A stretch of 64,000 bases of DNA, taken from contig MU008174.1 in assembly GCA_010909165.1 (NCBI GenBank), positions 744,001 through 808,000 on the forward strand, in the 5' to 3' direction. Position 1 is the first letter of the stretch. Every line of letters begins with the position of its first letter. The stretch comes from Anthoceros angustus (lineage: Eukaryota; Streptophyta; Anthocerotopsida; Anthocerotales; Anthocerotaceae). Of this stretch, positions 21,600 to 32,833 are shown piece after piece. The notes below the pieces were generated by a model. It saw only the letters and a list, made by a program, of their open reading frames with translations, made no database searches and was not told where the DNA came from. The position numbers were made by a program, and so were the translations under genes.

Positions 21600-23713
21600 T
21601 AGAAATTTCCATTTGCAAATAGCAGAACGTTTTGAAGTAATAGCTAGTTACTTAGTGAGATAGGATCAATTTTAAAACGAGTAGAATATTGAGAGTGGAG
21701 GTTTTCAGTGACACTGCCAGGTTTTCAGTGAGAGATTTAGAAGAGGGAGCGACTTTCCAAGTAGCATATTTTCAGTATTGCTTATTTGATGAATTGTTTT
21801 TATTAAAATAAGTAATAAGTGAAGATATTAGAACAACTATGAAAGATCTTATTTTTCACTTTTATGTTCTCTTTTATTTGATTGGGCTAACCATAAGTAT
21901 TTTTTAAAAAGTATTGTTAAAAAATTATTTATAAAAAGTATTTATAATTTAAAAAAACTATATACTTAAGACGCAAGTTCATAAGTCATGATGCATAGTT
22001 CTTACATAAGACACCCTAGAAGGGTTGCCCTCTTAAGAGTTGTTCCTCCTTATCACGGGGTAGATGGGTTTTCCCCATCTTTTTTTTACAATAGATGGGT
22101 TTTCCCCATCTTTTTTTTACAATAAAGTCTCCATGGCCGCTTGAACATAAAAGAGTTGTATGATGAAACTATGAAGGACCTAGTCTTACAATCCCTAAAT
22201 CCGTGTACTTCTATATGATTCTTGATAAGATGGACTTCAATTGCCATGAATCTTGAAAATGATGCCCCAATCATGCAAGTGCATAATATAATAATATGGT
22301 ATACAGAATTAAGATTACAAAAGTCCATGCTAGAGACTGTAGACATGGATGTGTAAGTTAGACTAGTTTTTTTTCTTATGGTGAACATATATATCGATTA
22401 TCTTATATTTCACTTGATTTAGAGGGCTGTAAACAGCCTCACAATTGAGAAGATATACTGGTTAGGGGCCGTAAAAGAGCCTTACAATGGTGTGCCATTA
22501 TGGGTTACATAATAAAGATCTTATATCTTTACCAAGAGAGATGGAAGATCTACATTGCTATTATGTCTAGTCTATTCATTATGTCGTGAGAAGATCTCTA
22601 CTGCGGACTCTTTTATATCTTTGTGGACCAAGATTTTTTGTCTAATTCATATATGTGTGGGTATTGATATGGATAAGAATTTGTACTTCTTTGAAAATAA
22701 TGATTAAATATATAAATATAATAAATTATAATCTTTAAAGAGCCACAAGTTTATGTAAAAGATATTGTAAAATATTAAGTGAGTTAGTAGATAATTAATC
22801 TCTTTTTTTGTTGTGTAATTTTAAGTTTAAAAATTATTTATTAATTATTTTATTTAATATATAGACATGTAGAATGCTGGGCAAATGAGCATTTAACATG
22901 AGGTGCTGCATTTTCCGACCATCCGATAGCATGAGCCAATGGAGATACCTACGTGTATGTATGGGTACTATGGTAACGGCACACAGGTATCGATGAGCAG
23001 GCTTCTAAATATTATGAAGCAAAAAGCCAACAGAATTGCATACTTAGGTGTGAATGGGCCATGAGTTATCGATATGGAGGCCTTGAACACCACCTACCTA
23101 TATGTATGTGTGCCTTCTCCGTGTGTCCAAACGGCTTAGGCCAAATGGACAACATTTATAAGAACGCCGTGATTAAGCATCCTGAGCTTAGATCGGTACT
23201 TAGATGGGGTGCCTAAAGAGAATGAATGCCCTTAGATAAGAACGGTACTTAGATGGGGTGCCTAAAGAGAATGAATGCCCTTATGCCATGTGCATCTTGT
23301 GTGCTAATTACTTTCTTCTTACCGACGGGCTCGATCGATCTCCGAGCCATGAGCTGATTCAAGATGAACTCTTCGAGACTTGAACATCGTGCACTCGGTA
23401 TTGCCCCAACTTGCAATTTTGCTGAATCCAATGATAAAATCGATGGATGCACTTTGGCGCCATAGAAATTGTCTCGAGACTGCAAAGCACTACAACGTCA
23501 ATCGGAGCCAGGGACTTCGGCAGGAACCTGCTGGAGCTACAGATGCACCAGCACCCATAAAGACCAGGAGGTGCCGACTGTTGTTTTAGAAAGGAGTGAG
23601 CAAAACTGTAGCATCAAGATGCGTTGTTAGAGCACATACAGAAATCCTCGCTTTGTAAATTTGCTAGGAGGGCAGAGACTTCCAATGTCGAGGAAGTGTC
23701 CAGCCGGAGCTGA
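21600..23713. other. AT-rich spacer with short tandem duplications
   Basis: No gene is visible. A 31-bp unit containing agatgggttttccccatct followed by a T-run is duplicated at 22062-22123. A 41-bp block beginning cggtacttagatggggtgcc is duplicated with a 49-bp period at 23194 and 23243; this belongs to the partial third copy (about 23130-23290) of the repeat that forms the foldback at 2.7-3.8 kb. The rest is low-complexity A/T sequence. Confidence 0.6.
23130..23290 (+). repeat. partial copy of the foldback-arm repeat
   Basis: Contains gccaaatggac, atttataagaac, gattaagcatcctgagctta and cttagatggggtgcctaaag in the same order as the arms at 2.69 and 3.79 kb (the latter in reverse complement). 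Its last part is tandemly duplicated with a 49-bp period. It shows the repeat is dispersed in the genome rather than a local accident. Confidence 0.7.
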
Positions 23714-26256
23714 ATGGAAGGGACGGCAAGCGTAGGTGCAGGAAGGGCGTTTTGGGTTTTGAGATACGGCACTGCCCCAGTACGGGCAGCCAAGCGAAAC
23801 ACTGCCCGGAATTTTGCTCGCCCGGTGACGGCCAGGCGCCAGGGAATAAGGTCCGGTGGCCGATTGCAAGCTTTTCAATGTCTGCTTGGAAAGCGTCCTG
23901 GCTGTAACACGGTATACTTGTGCTTGACATATCCAGGGTGCCGGGGAGCAAGACTGTGAGTGATTCTGACGGAAGCTTGAGGAGGATTTGTGGGGAGGCA
24001 CGGCTGGATGAGGCTTTGGATGCCCTGGAACGGGAGGTTCGACTGAGTGGGTCGGTTTGTACTCGGTTCCTGTGCCATCTGTTGCAGAGGTGCAGGGAGC
24101 ACAAAGATGCGGAAGCCGGGAGGCGGCTGCAAGCTCTTGCTGTTGGAAGTGGGTATGACAGACAGGAGCATGTGGCAAACCAGCTCATTCAGATGCACGC
24201 TGCTTGTGGGAGTTTGGTGGAGGCTAACCAGGTGTTCAGCAAGCTGCTTGCTCCCAGTAAGATTGTGTGGCCTGCTATAATATCAGCCCATGGGAAGCTG
24301 GGGGAGTCTGAGCAAGCTATTCGGTTGTACAACGAGATGTTGCTGTCAGGCACAGAAGCCGATGACTACGTGTTTGTGGCGGCCCTGAAAGCTTGCAGCA
24401 ACGTTGAGGCCTTGGCACAGGGCAAGCTCATTCATGCCCAGATAGTTGGAAGTGGACAGGAGATCAACTGTTTTGTGGGCAGCACGCTCATTCACATGTA
24501 CGCAAAGTGTGGGAGCCTCGACATGGCCAAACAGGTGTTCGACGGATTGACTTCCAAGGATCTGGTCACCTGGAATGCTATGATTGCAGGATTGGCGCAG
24601 GAAGGGGAGTGTCAAGAGGCATTCACTCTTTTTCACCAACTGCAGGAGCAGGGACTAGAGCCGAGTCAAGGGACATTTGTGAGTCTGCTGAAGGCTTGCT
24701 CTGCTGTTGGTGCTCTGGATCATGGGAAGCTGCTTCACACCAAAGTTATGGAAATCGGAGTGGAGTCTGATAGTTTTGTTGGCTGTAGCCTCGTTGACAT
24801 GTATGCGAAATGTGGGGCCATTTCCGCTGCACGCAATGTTTTTGATAGGTTATCTGTGAAAAGCTCTGTCACGTGGAGTGCAATGCTTACAGGGTATGTG
24901 CAGGACCCTGGTGGTGGCCAGGAAGAGGCGCTTCTCCTCTTCCATCACATGCAGGTGGAGGGCATGCCCGCAGAGAAAGTGTCTGTGCTTTGCATCCTGA
25001 AAGCATGCGCTAGTCTTGGAGCCCTAGAGCAAGGCAAGCTGGTCCATGCACATATCGTGGAAAATGATTATGAAACAGACACTAGTCTCGGGAACACGCT
25101 TGTGTATATGTACGCTAACTGTGAGAGCCTGGTGGATGCTCGCAGGGTCTTTGATTCGCTCCGGACAAAAGATTTGATATCTTGGAATGCCATGATCTCA
25201 GCATATGCCCAGCAAGGTAGTGGGCAAGATGCCTTCCGACTTTTCCAGGCAATGCGAGAGAAGGGTGTGCAACCCAACCAGGTGACTCTAGTAAGCATTT
25301 TGAAAGCCTGTTCAAGTGTGGCTGCTCTCAATCAAGGCAAGATGGTCCATTGCTACGTTCAACAAAATGGTTTTGGCACAGATGTAATGGTCGCCAACGT
25401 CCTGGTTGATATGTATGCCAGATGCGGGAGCCTTGGAAATGCACGCAAAGTGTTCGACTCTCTGGCCGTGAGAGATGTGGTGTCATGGAATGCCGTAATT
25501 GGAGGATGTGCTCAGCACGGCAATGGACAGTTGGCTGTCCAACTATTCAAGGACATGCTGCAGGCAGGAGTTTGTCCAGACAGTGTAACTTTTGTCTGTC
25601 TGCTGTCTGCATGTAGCCACTCTGGGCTATTGCAGGAGGGCATTCACATCTTTAGCTCCATGGCTGCAGAGTTTGGGATCTCTCCGCAGATCAGACACTA
25701 TGTATGTTTGGTTGACCTTCTGGGCCGGTCAGGGTGCCTCATAGAAGCAGAGGCTTTTGTGAACAGAATCCCAGTGCAGCATGATGCTGTTTTGTGGTTG
25801 ACACTACTGGGAGCTTGCCGAACTCAAGGCAACGTGGAGATCGGTAGACGTGCCTTCGATGCCATTCTGAGGTTAGATGACAGAGATGCTGCCGCGTATG
25901 TGCTAATGGCTGAGATCTATACAACAGCTGGCAGGCCAGATGATGAAGCAGACATACGAAGACGGATGCAGAGTGCGGGTGTGAAGAAGGATCCTGGTCG
26001 GACTTGGATGGAACTTGGGAAAGAGGTGCACTCTTTCGTGGTTAAAGATGAGGAGCACCCGGAGCGGCAACAGATTTATGCCAGGCTGGGGAGATTGGTA
26101 GGCGAAATCAGAAATCATGGCAGGGTGGAAGAGGACTTGGGCTGCTTGCAGGATAAGTCAGACGAAGATATTACGGGTGGCCAGAGTGATAAGCTGGCAC
26201 TTGCTTTCAGCATTTTGACGAGGTGCCACAGAAACAAGAGAGCAATGAAAAGATAA
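23714..26256 (+). CDS. organellar PPR protein, PLS class with E motifs and truncated DYW domain
   Basis: The long open frame lacks an ATG at its 5' end. I join a short first exon, 23714-23850, through an 86-nt intron (weak donor gtccgg, acceptor tatccag) to 23937-26256, giving 818 aa. Exon 1 encodes an Arg/Ala-rich N terminus with no acidic residue after Glu2, suitable for mitochondrial or plastid import. PLS triplets follow from about residue 90 to 620 (repeated [VD]MYA[KR]CG, VFD, [VI][ST]WNAMI, LLKACS), then E/E+ motifs with HYVCLVDLLGRSG, DAVLWLTLLGACR and MELGKEVHSF. The DYW domain is cut short: the zinc/catalytic HSEKLALAF box reads QSDKLALAF and the protein stops about 20 residues later, without the CxDCH and DYW ends. 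Such proteins bind organellar RNA; this one probably cannot deaminate alone. The start model is tentative. Confidence 0.88.
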
Positions 26257-27203
26257 GCTACGTTGGTAAGTTTTCCATAGGCCAGCCACCAAGAAACAAG
26301 CATGCACTGGCAGCAACTAGCAGGATGCAGACACTCGTACCAACAAGCTGGATGCAACAAACCATCATAATCACGTCCAGGCCATGCTCTACTTGCGACA
26401 GGCAGCCCTGGATCCTCGAGGGTATGCTCAAAGGGATGCCGTAGTGTCTGCTCATAGACTCAAGCATTCTCAGGGGCATGTCTATCACGCAGTCGTCTAC
26501 AAGCACATCAACTTGAAGTCCTTGTTCTGCAGTTGTGGACAACGCTGTCTCCGCAGGGCTTCCTGCCCCATGTCCTGCTCTGAATATCCTGCAATCAGGG
26601 GATTCTATGCCACGAGATCTTTCTGAGGAAGCCCATCGAACAAGACCTGAGGCATCGTCTCAGCTGCTACACTTCGCATATCCTGCTAGAACTGAGGCCC
26701 AGGAAATGACATGCCTGTGGCCGAGTCAGTCAAACATTCCCTGAGCATCCTCTGAGGATGCTGGCATTCCAGTCTTTCGTTAAACGTCTATCAGACTGCT
26801 GTAACTGACAACGACGTCAACCTCATATCCTTTCCCGAATCTAAACATGAATCTGCATCCCTCTCTCCCAAGCCAGAGGACTGGACTGCTCCCTTCGCCA
26901 TTGACAGACGCATTTCAGGCAGCATTTATCCAAGTCTCAGATCCAGTGCGCGAACTGGGCCAGTTCGACAAATTACAGCGTTCATTTCCATATGAGCTTC
27001 CAGAGCACAGATGGTCGTCAAACTTCGGAATCAGCTAGTCGCCATGGGTATGTTCTGTAGTGAATTTTAGACGGCTTCATTGATCTTCAGGGCAACGAGA
27101 GCTCTGAACAGAACCCCGAGGCCAAGTTCGTGTGGCATTGCTCACTAGCCTAGATGGAACAAAACTTGCTGATTTTTCAAGAGAGTGGAACGGAAATTTT
27201 GAT
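26257..27203. other. spacer between PPR genes
   Basis: Apart from the antisense PPR relic at 26465-26690, I see short open frames only. A Pro/Ser-rich open frame at 26847-27038 could be leader sequence of the next PPR gene but has no recognisable motif. Confidence 0.4.
26465..26690 (-). pseudogene. antisense PPR gene relic
   Basis: Read on the minus strand, this shows QVLFDGLPQKDLVA, a TAG stop, then NPLIAGYSEQDMGQEALR, and after a gap and frame change AEQGLQVDVLV. A damaged AGYAKC core precedes them. The order and wording match the PLS unit of the gene at 27.2-29.7 kb (VFDGLPQKD, MITGYSQQGMEQEALR, EEQGLQADVLV), with about 40 residues missing. It is therefore an inverted, degraded copy of part of a close relative. 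Confidence 0.8.
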
Positions 27204-29747
27204 ATGAGCACTATGATTTGCGGAAGGAGCCCAGCTGGGAATCACAGGTGCCTGGAAGCTTTCACACATAGACCGACAGGTCTCCTTGTAGCAGCAGCTT
27301 TTCTGGAACCCGCAAACAGAAATGGATTGAATGAAATCTGCTCTGGGAGGAGCTACACCGGCATGTGGGGCCTGCGCCATACACTCAGGTGGGACGACAG
27401 ACAATATAAGAAAAGCTCCCATCTGACTTTTTTGGATGCTGCTCTGGATGTTCAGATGACTCATGGTGCCTCTATGTCCAAGTGGAACGTGTCGGATAAC
27501 GATGTCCCTTGCAGACCTGCAGGATATGAAAGATGTGTCACAGCTGAGATGGTCAGCAAACTATGTGAGCAGGGGTGCCTCCAGGAGGCTGTTGAGTCTC
27601 TGGGAATTTTGGTCCAAACAGGCTGTGCAATATCTCAGTCAGTCTTCTACACAGTCCTAAAACGATGTGGGGCTCAGAAGGATCTGGTTCTGGGTCGCCG
27701 TGTCCATGCTCTCAGTGTGGAAACGGGGTATGAGTCAGAAACGTTCCTTTGCAATCACGTTGTGAGAATGTATGCTTCACATGCCAAGTTGCAAGAAGCG
27801 GTGGATGTCTTTACCTTGGTTGCCGAACCAGATGCCTTCCTGTGGTCTTCCATCATCTCTGCACATGTTAACCATGGACAGGCTAAGCAGGCCATAGAGC
27901 TGTATCATCGGATGCGGAGGTCAAGTGTGAAGCCAGATGGGCATGTATTTGTAGCCGCCCTTCAGGCTTGTGCAAGGGGAGCAGACTTGAAAACTGGGCA
28001 GGAGGTACATGCTGCTACTTTGGCCAGTGGGCTTGAGCTTGATGTGTTTATCTGCAACAGCTTGGTGGACATGTACGCAAAGTGTGGCAGCTTGGACGAC
28101 GCTCGAAGAGTATTTGACGGGCTTGGTCACAAAAATGTGGTAACCTGGAATGCCATGATCGCAGGATATGCTCAGCAGGGCTTGGGCCTGGAAGCCCTTC
28201 GTCTTTACAGTGCCATGCAAAGAGAAGTCATGGCTGACCCCACTTATGTCACATTTGTGTGCGTCCTTCAGGCTTGTGCGGTGGTGGGCACTCCAGCTTT
28301 GGAGCAGGGGAGGCAGCTTCATGCACAGATTGGAAAACAAGGGCTTCTGGCTGATGTGGTTGTAGGTTGCAGTCTGGTGAACATGTACGCAAAGTGTGGC
28401 TGTCTGGAATCAGCTCAAAAAGTGTTTGATGGGCTTCCTCAAAGAGATGTTGTGACATGGACCTCTCTGATAGCAGGATATTCACAGCAAGGCAGGGGTC
28501 AGGAAGCTCTTCGTCTTTACAGCATTATGCAAGAAGAAGGCATGACTGCACCCAATTCTGTAACATTTCTCTCTCTCCTTCAGGCATGTGCAACTGTGGG
28601 TACCCCGGCTTTGGATAAGGGCAAGCAGCTTCATGCACACATTAGAGACAAACAGTATCTAGCTGATGTGTTTGTAGCCAACAGTTTGGTAAACATGTAT
28701 GCAAAGTGTGGCAGCTTAGAAGATGCACAAATCATATTCGATGGGCTTCCTCAAAAAGATGCAGTGACTTGGAATTCCATGATCACAGGATATTCCCAAC
28801 AGGGCATGGAGCAAGAAGCACTTCGTCTCTACAGCGCCATGCAAGAAGAAGGCATCGTTGCACCTGATTCTGCGACGTTTGTGTGCCTCCTGCACGCATG
28901 TGCAAATGTGGCAGCTTTGCATATGGGAAGGCAGATTCATGCACAGGTTGAAGAACAAGGGCTCCAAGCGGATGTACTTGTGGCCGTCAGTTTGATGAAC
29001 ATGTATGCAAAGTCAGGGAGCATGGTTGACGCACAGCACTTGTTTGAGGCATTGCCCACAAGAGACATCGTCGCCTGGAATGTTCTGATCGCAGGCTACA
29101 CCCGTCATGCAGACAATGAAGTGGTATTCGACCTGTTTCATAGAATGCGGGAGGACGGCATACAGCCAGCCGGCATCACCTTCCTCAGCGTACTAACAGT
29201 ATGCAGTCACACAGGTCTACTGAATGAAGGGCGAGAGTTCTTTGAGGCCATGAGCGAACAATATGGCATCACTCCCACAGCGGACCACTATACATGCATG
29301 GTGGATCTCCTGGGTCGTGCAGGCCAACTCGAAGAGGCACTGGCTTTGGTTAGGACAATGCCTGTATTGCCTGATGCTGCAGTCTGGCACACTTTAATGG
29401 GAGCTTGTCAGAAGTGGAGGAATGTGGAGGTCGGACGCCAAGCCTTCGATGAAGTACTCAAGCTAGACAAAGGCAATGCCGTGGCATATGTGTTGATGTC
29501 AAACATATACGCCAGCGCCAAGATGTCCAAGAAGGCTCAGGAGATGCAGGCCAGGAGAACAGCAATCGGGGCGTGGAAGGAGCCAGGGCATAGCTGGTGG
29601 ACAGACATGGAGGGACTGGTGCATAGTTTCCTGGTTGGCCATCAGGAGCATCCTGAAAGTGAAGGTATATATGAAATGCTGGAACAGCTTGTTTTGCAAG
29701 CGAAGGAGGAAGGGTATGCGCCACTGGAAGTCGGGGGATGTGACTAA
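27204..29747 (+). CDS. organellar PPR protein, PLS class ending after E/E+ motifs
   Basis: A single exon of 847 aa from the first in-frame ATG; the frame upstream begins with GTG. The first about 120 residues hold no PPR motif and include a basic, Ser-containing start that may target an organelle. PLS repeats then run to about residue 690, with very regular units at 28071, 28383, 28695 and 29001 (spacing 312, 312 and 306 bp), each carrying MYAK[CS]G, VFDGLPQ[RK]D, GYSQQG and QEALRLYS. The E region shows HYTCMVDLLGRAGQLEEA, DAAVWHTLMGACQK, AYVLMSNIYA and GHSWWTDMEGLVHSF. It stops at KEEGYAPLEVGGCD, where a DYW domain would begin. Predicted role: site-specific organellar RNA binding (editing, recruiting a deaminase in trans, or other processing). 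The target is unknown. Confidence 0.92.
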   Translation: MSTMICGRSPAGNHRCLEAFTHRPTGLLVAAAFLEPANRNGLNEICSGRSYTGMWGLRHTLRWDDRQYKKSSHLTFLDAALDVQMTHGASMSKWNVSDNDVPCRPAGYERCVTAEMVSKLCEQGCLQEAVESLGILVQTGCAISQSVFYTVLKRCGAQKDLVLGRRVHALSVETGYESETFLCNHVVRMYASHAKLQEAVDVFTLVAEPDAFLWSSIISAHVNHGQAKQAIELYHRMRRSSVKPDGHVFVAALQACARGADLKTGQEVHAATLASGLELDVFICNSLVDMYAKCGSLDDARRVFDGLGHKNVVTWNAMIAGYAQQGLGLEALRLYSAMQREVMADPTYVTFVCVLQACAVVGTPALEQGRQLHAQIGKQGLLADVVVGCSLVNMYAKCGCLESAQKVFDGLPQRDVVTWTSLIAGYSQQGRGQEALRLYSIMQEEGMTAPNSVTFLSLLQACATVGTPALDKGKQLHAHIRDKQYLADVFVANSLVNMYAKCGSLEDAQIIFDGLPQKDAVTWNSMITGYSQQGMEQEALRLYSAMQEEGIVAPDSATFVCLLHACANVAALHMGRQIHAQVEEQGLQADVLVAVSLMNMYAKSGSMVDAQHLFEALPTRDIVAWNVLIAGYTRHADNEVVFDLFHRMREDGIQPAGITFLSVLTVCSHTGLLNEGREFFEAMSEQYGITPTADHYTCMVDLLGRAGQLEEALALVRTMPVLPDAAVWHTLMGACQKWRNVEVGRQAFDEVLKLDKGNAVAYVLMSNIYASAKMSKKAQEMQARRTAIGAWKEPGHSWWTDMEGLVHSFLVGHQEHPESEGIYEMLEQLVLQAKEEGYAPLEVGGCD

Positions 29748-29787
29748 TTGACAGCTTACAGTGAGATAAAGAGAAGCTACTGCCTCC

Positions 29788-32465
29788 TCACCTCGGTGGC
29801 TTCATTGCTCGTGCAAAATCTTCCAACAGTTGGGGAGTCAAGGCAGGCTGGATTCTGCTCACCGACTTCTCAAAATGCGGTTTGCCAACCCATTCTGCAT
29901 CCATGTCCTCCCTCAGGGCTGCCATGCCAGCCTCTCTGCAGACCGCAGACAGCTCAGCTCCAGTAAACCGCTCGGTTATGGCAGCAATTTCCAGGAGGTT
30001 GACGTCCGGCGACAGCTTCATGTTCCTTGTGTGAACCTGCAAGACTTCAAGCCGGCCCTCCAGATCTGGTGGAGGCACATATATGACCTGCCAAAGCAAG
30101 CAGGGCAAGGATGCTGATGACACAGGGAAAACAGCAGGGGGAACTGAGGAATTGAAGTAGAGACGAGTGTTCCTGGTAAGGAGAGTACCACATCGAACCT
30201 TCCGGGCCGGGCAAGGGCTGAGTCAATGGCATGCTTTCGATTGGTTGCTCCCAGCACCAGGACACCCTGCAACTCACAGCAGTAAAGGTCAAAACCACTA
30301 AAGCCAACTGGGAAAGTGTAGCAGAGATATTGGCTAAAAACCAAGTGTAGCAGATAGAACATGCACCCACCTCAGCTAGCTCAAGCCCATCCATCTCCGT
30401 CAGTAGAGTAGAAAGCAGCTTTTCTCCAACCGATACTGTGCCACCACTATTGTTGCTTTGGCCTGCCCTGAAAGTGCAGCTTGTCAAAACCTTTGACAGA
30501 TGCTTCACTAGTGCAAGAACCTGCAAGCATGTTGGACTTACCGTGTGGTTCCTAGTACATCGATCTCGTCAAAGAAAATCATGCAGGGAGCAGCTTGGCG
30601 GGCTCGTTTGAAAGTCTCTCTCAGAAGAGCTTCTCCCTCCCCAACATACATGGAATAGAGCTCTGCTCCACTGCAAGAGATGACAACAGATGTACGAACG
30701 CAGAATGAAGGTTAGCAATTGCATGTAGCCCTTGTACACAACACCGAGTTTCATATGCAGAATGAGGCAACCTGAGAGAGATAAGAGTCGTATCTGCAGC
30801 ATGGGCAGCAGCCTTGACCAATGTAGTCTTGCAGCACCCGGGGGGGCCGTACAGTAGAACTCCACGAGGAGACTTCAGACCTAATCTAGCAAACGCATCT
30901 GCATGCTTGAATGGCCATTCCACTGCCTGACGGAGTCTCTTCTGCATAAGGCAAAGCAAAAGGGTGACACACAGACATAGATGAGGAATTGCTGGACTAA
31001 AGAGATCAAAATCTGTCTTGAACAGACCTTGACATCCTTGAGGCCCCCAATGTCATCCCAAGAGACCTTGGGTATCTCTGCAATTGCAAATCCTCTTACA
31101 ATGCTTGGTCCAACCTTCCCACGTGCCTCACTCCACTCTTCCAGCCCAACCACCTGCAAACAGCCTTCATCTGCACCCCTGGCCTGAGTTTTTTTAAGAG
31201 CAATAATTGCTGCCTCTCGACATAAGGCTTGCAGATCAGCGCCCACATATCCATGACAGGAGGATGCCACCACCCGCAAATCCACGTCCGGACTCAAAGG
31301 AAGATTCTTCGACTGAAGCTGAGCCAACATGAAACACATACCAAATGTTGAAGAAGGAATCACAGACACATGATACAAGTATAGATTGGATGTGGACTGT
31401 ACTTGTAGTATCTGATATCTCTCCTCGGCACTGGGTGGATTCACAGCAATCTCTCTATCGAACCGTCCTGGTCTTCTGAGAGCTGGGTCAATAGCGTTGA
31501 CCCTACATATTGGATGAGCTGGTCAGTACAGGACCACAGTGTCGAATCCAAGACTCAGAAAACATGGAAGTCCTATCGGCATCCAACTGCTAGTAGCTGC
31601 AGCACACCATACTGAAGCTCATGACAATCCCCACAACAAACACACATCTGCAGTACCTATTAGTAGCGGCAACCACAACAACGCGATCGGAGGATGTAGG
31701 CACCCCGTCCATCAAAGTTAGCAGCTGGGCTACAATCCTTGCTTCCTGCTGCCGCCTAACACAAAGATGCATCAGTCACGTAGCTGCTAACAATGTTAAC
31801 CTGACTAACCAGCTCTGAGACATAAACTGGGTGAATATCAACCTGGCATCTCGACGAGGACAAAGAGCATCAATCTCGTCAATAAAAATAATAGCAGGTC
31901 GACCTTCCGCTGCTTTTGCCCTTGCCTCTGTGAAGGCCTTTCGAACTAACCGCTCACTCTCTCCAGCATACGGTCGGAGAACGGAGCTGGAACTGCACAT
32001 TTGGGAGGAAAAGGACAAATGAGGGACTTCACTACCATGCTAGACAACCCGCACGAACAGATAATCATGCACTTCACTTACCTGAGACTGGTCAAATGAG
32101 CTCCACTCTCACGGGCAATCGCAAGCACAAGACTGGTCTGCATCACAACATCAAACCCATCACTCTCAGCTGAGATTGCAATGCTCCTATTTCAAGAAAA
32201 CCAACATTTCTCCTCTCACCTTGCCCGTTCCAGGAGGACCGTGCAGCAAAAGTCCCCTTGGCCACTGCTCCATCAAATCAACCAATATAAGCACTTCCCC
32301 TGTGAAAAGTTTCAGAAAGAAGCTGGGCATTGAATTTGACGTCGTCACCTTCAGGCCAAGGATAGCAGCTTCTCGAGCATACAGAACCGGCCACACCAAA
32401 AGCTCCCGAAGCGACTGCAGAGGTTCGGCCAAACCGGCCAGAGCCTCCTCAGCTCGCCATGCCAT
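29788..32465 (-). CDS. CDC48B: CDC48B-type AAA+ ATPase
   Basis: Twelve exons on the minus strand: 32465-32349, 32264-32220, 32137-32082, 31992-31843, 31755-31657, 31502-31403, 31318-31028, 30941-30772, 30670-30542, 30467-30371, 30266-30189 and 30087-29788. They give 543 aa; all junctions keep phase. It has two AAA+ modules without the long CDC48 N domain. D1 has Walker A GPPGTGKT (about 47-54), Walker B IIFIDEID (about 106) and the second-region-of-homology [10 protein letters not shown]2 has GPPGCCKTT (about 318), MIFFDEID (about 373) and LARPGRFD. In D2 the Gly before the P-loop Lys is Cys. The order and wording (RHTRNM-like [19 protein letters not shown]) follow Arabidopsis CDC48B. The family uses ATP to unfold or segregate proteins; substrates of the B form are not known to me. 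It is head-to-head with the next gene. Confidence 0.93.
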
Positions 32466-32833
32466 GGTCCTAGCAACTTAGAGGACAAACACTACACATG
32501 CACATGCACACTTTCCACTGGCATCATCATTAACCCTAATTTTATGAAATTTTCCGGGGAGAAGCCCTGCATATTACTGGCTGAAAGTCCAAGTTGCACT
32601 TGTGCAGACAAAATTGAACTCTTCGTTTCTGATAACATCGTTCATGAGAAAAAACGTTCAAATATGTCTCGAAGGATGCAGAGTGGTGGATCTCGAGCTG
32701 AGCTTGGGCGATGGGCGATGTGCTACGCGGTAGCAGGAGGCAGCATGATGAAATTCAAAGCTGCCCGCATCACATGAATGACACGAGGAGTGTGTGCTCT
32801 AGGAGTTAAGAGTGGACTACAGTTGAAGACACG
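32466..32833. promoter_or_regulatory. shared 368-bp head-to-head intergenic region
   Basis: The start codons of CDC48B (minus) and the large conserved gene (plus) are only 368 bp apart, so both 5' leaders and both promoters must fit here. That makes a bidirectional promoter likely. I see no convincing TATA box in either direction. Confidence 0.6.

Noticed and set aside
22062-22123. Hairpin followed by T-run, resembling a bacterial terminator
   Set aside because: The context is plant nuclear DNA, no gene ends nearby, and the unit is a simple tandem duplication.
23920-24200. Start of the PPR gene at a non-ATG codon
   Set aside because: GTG starts are not expected in plant nuclear genes; a spliced first exon with a targeting-peptide-like N terminus keeps frame instead.
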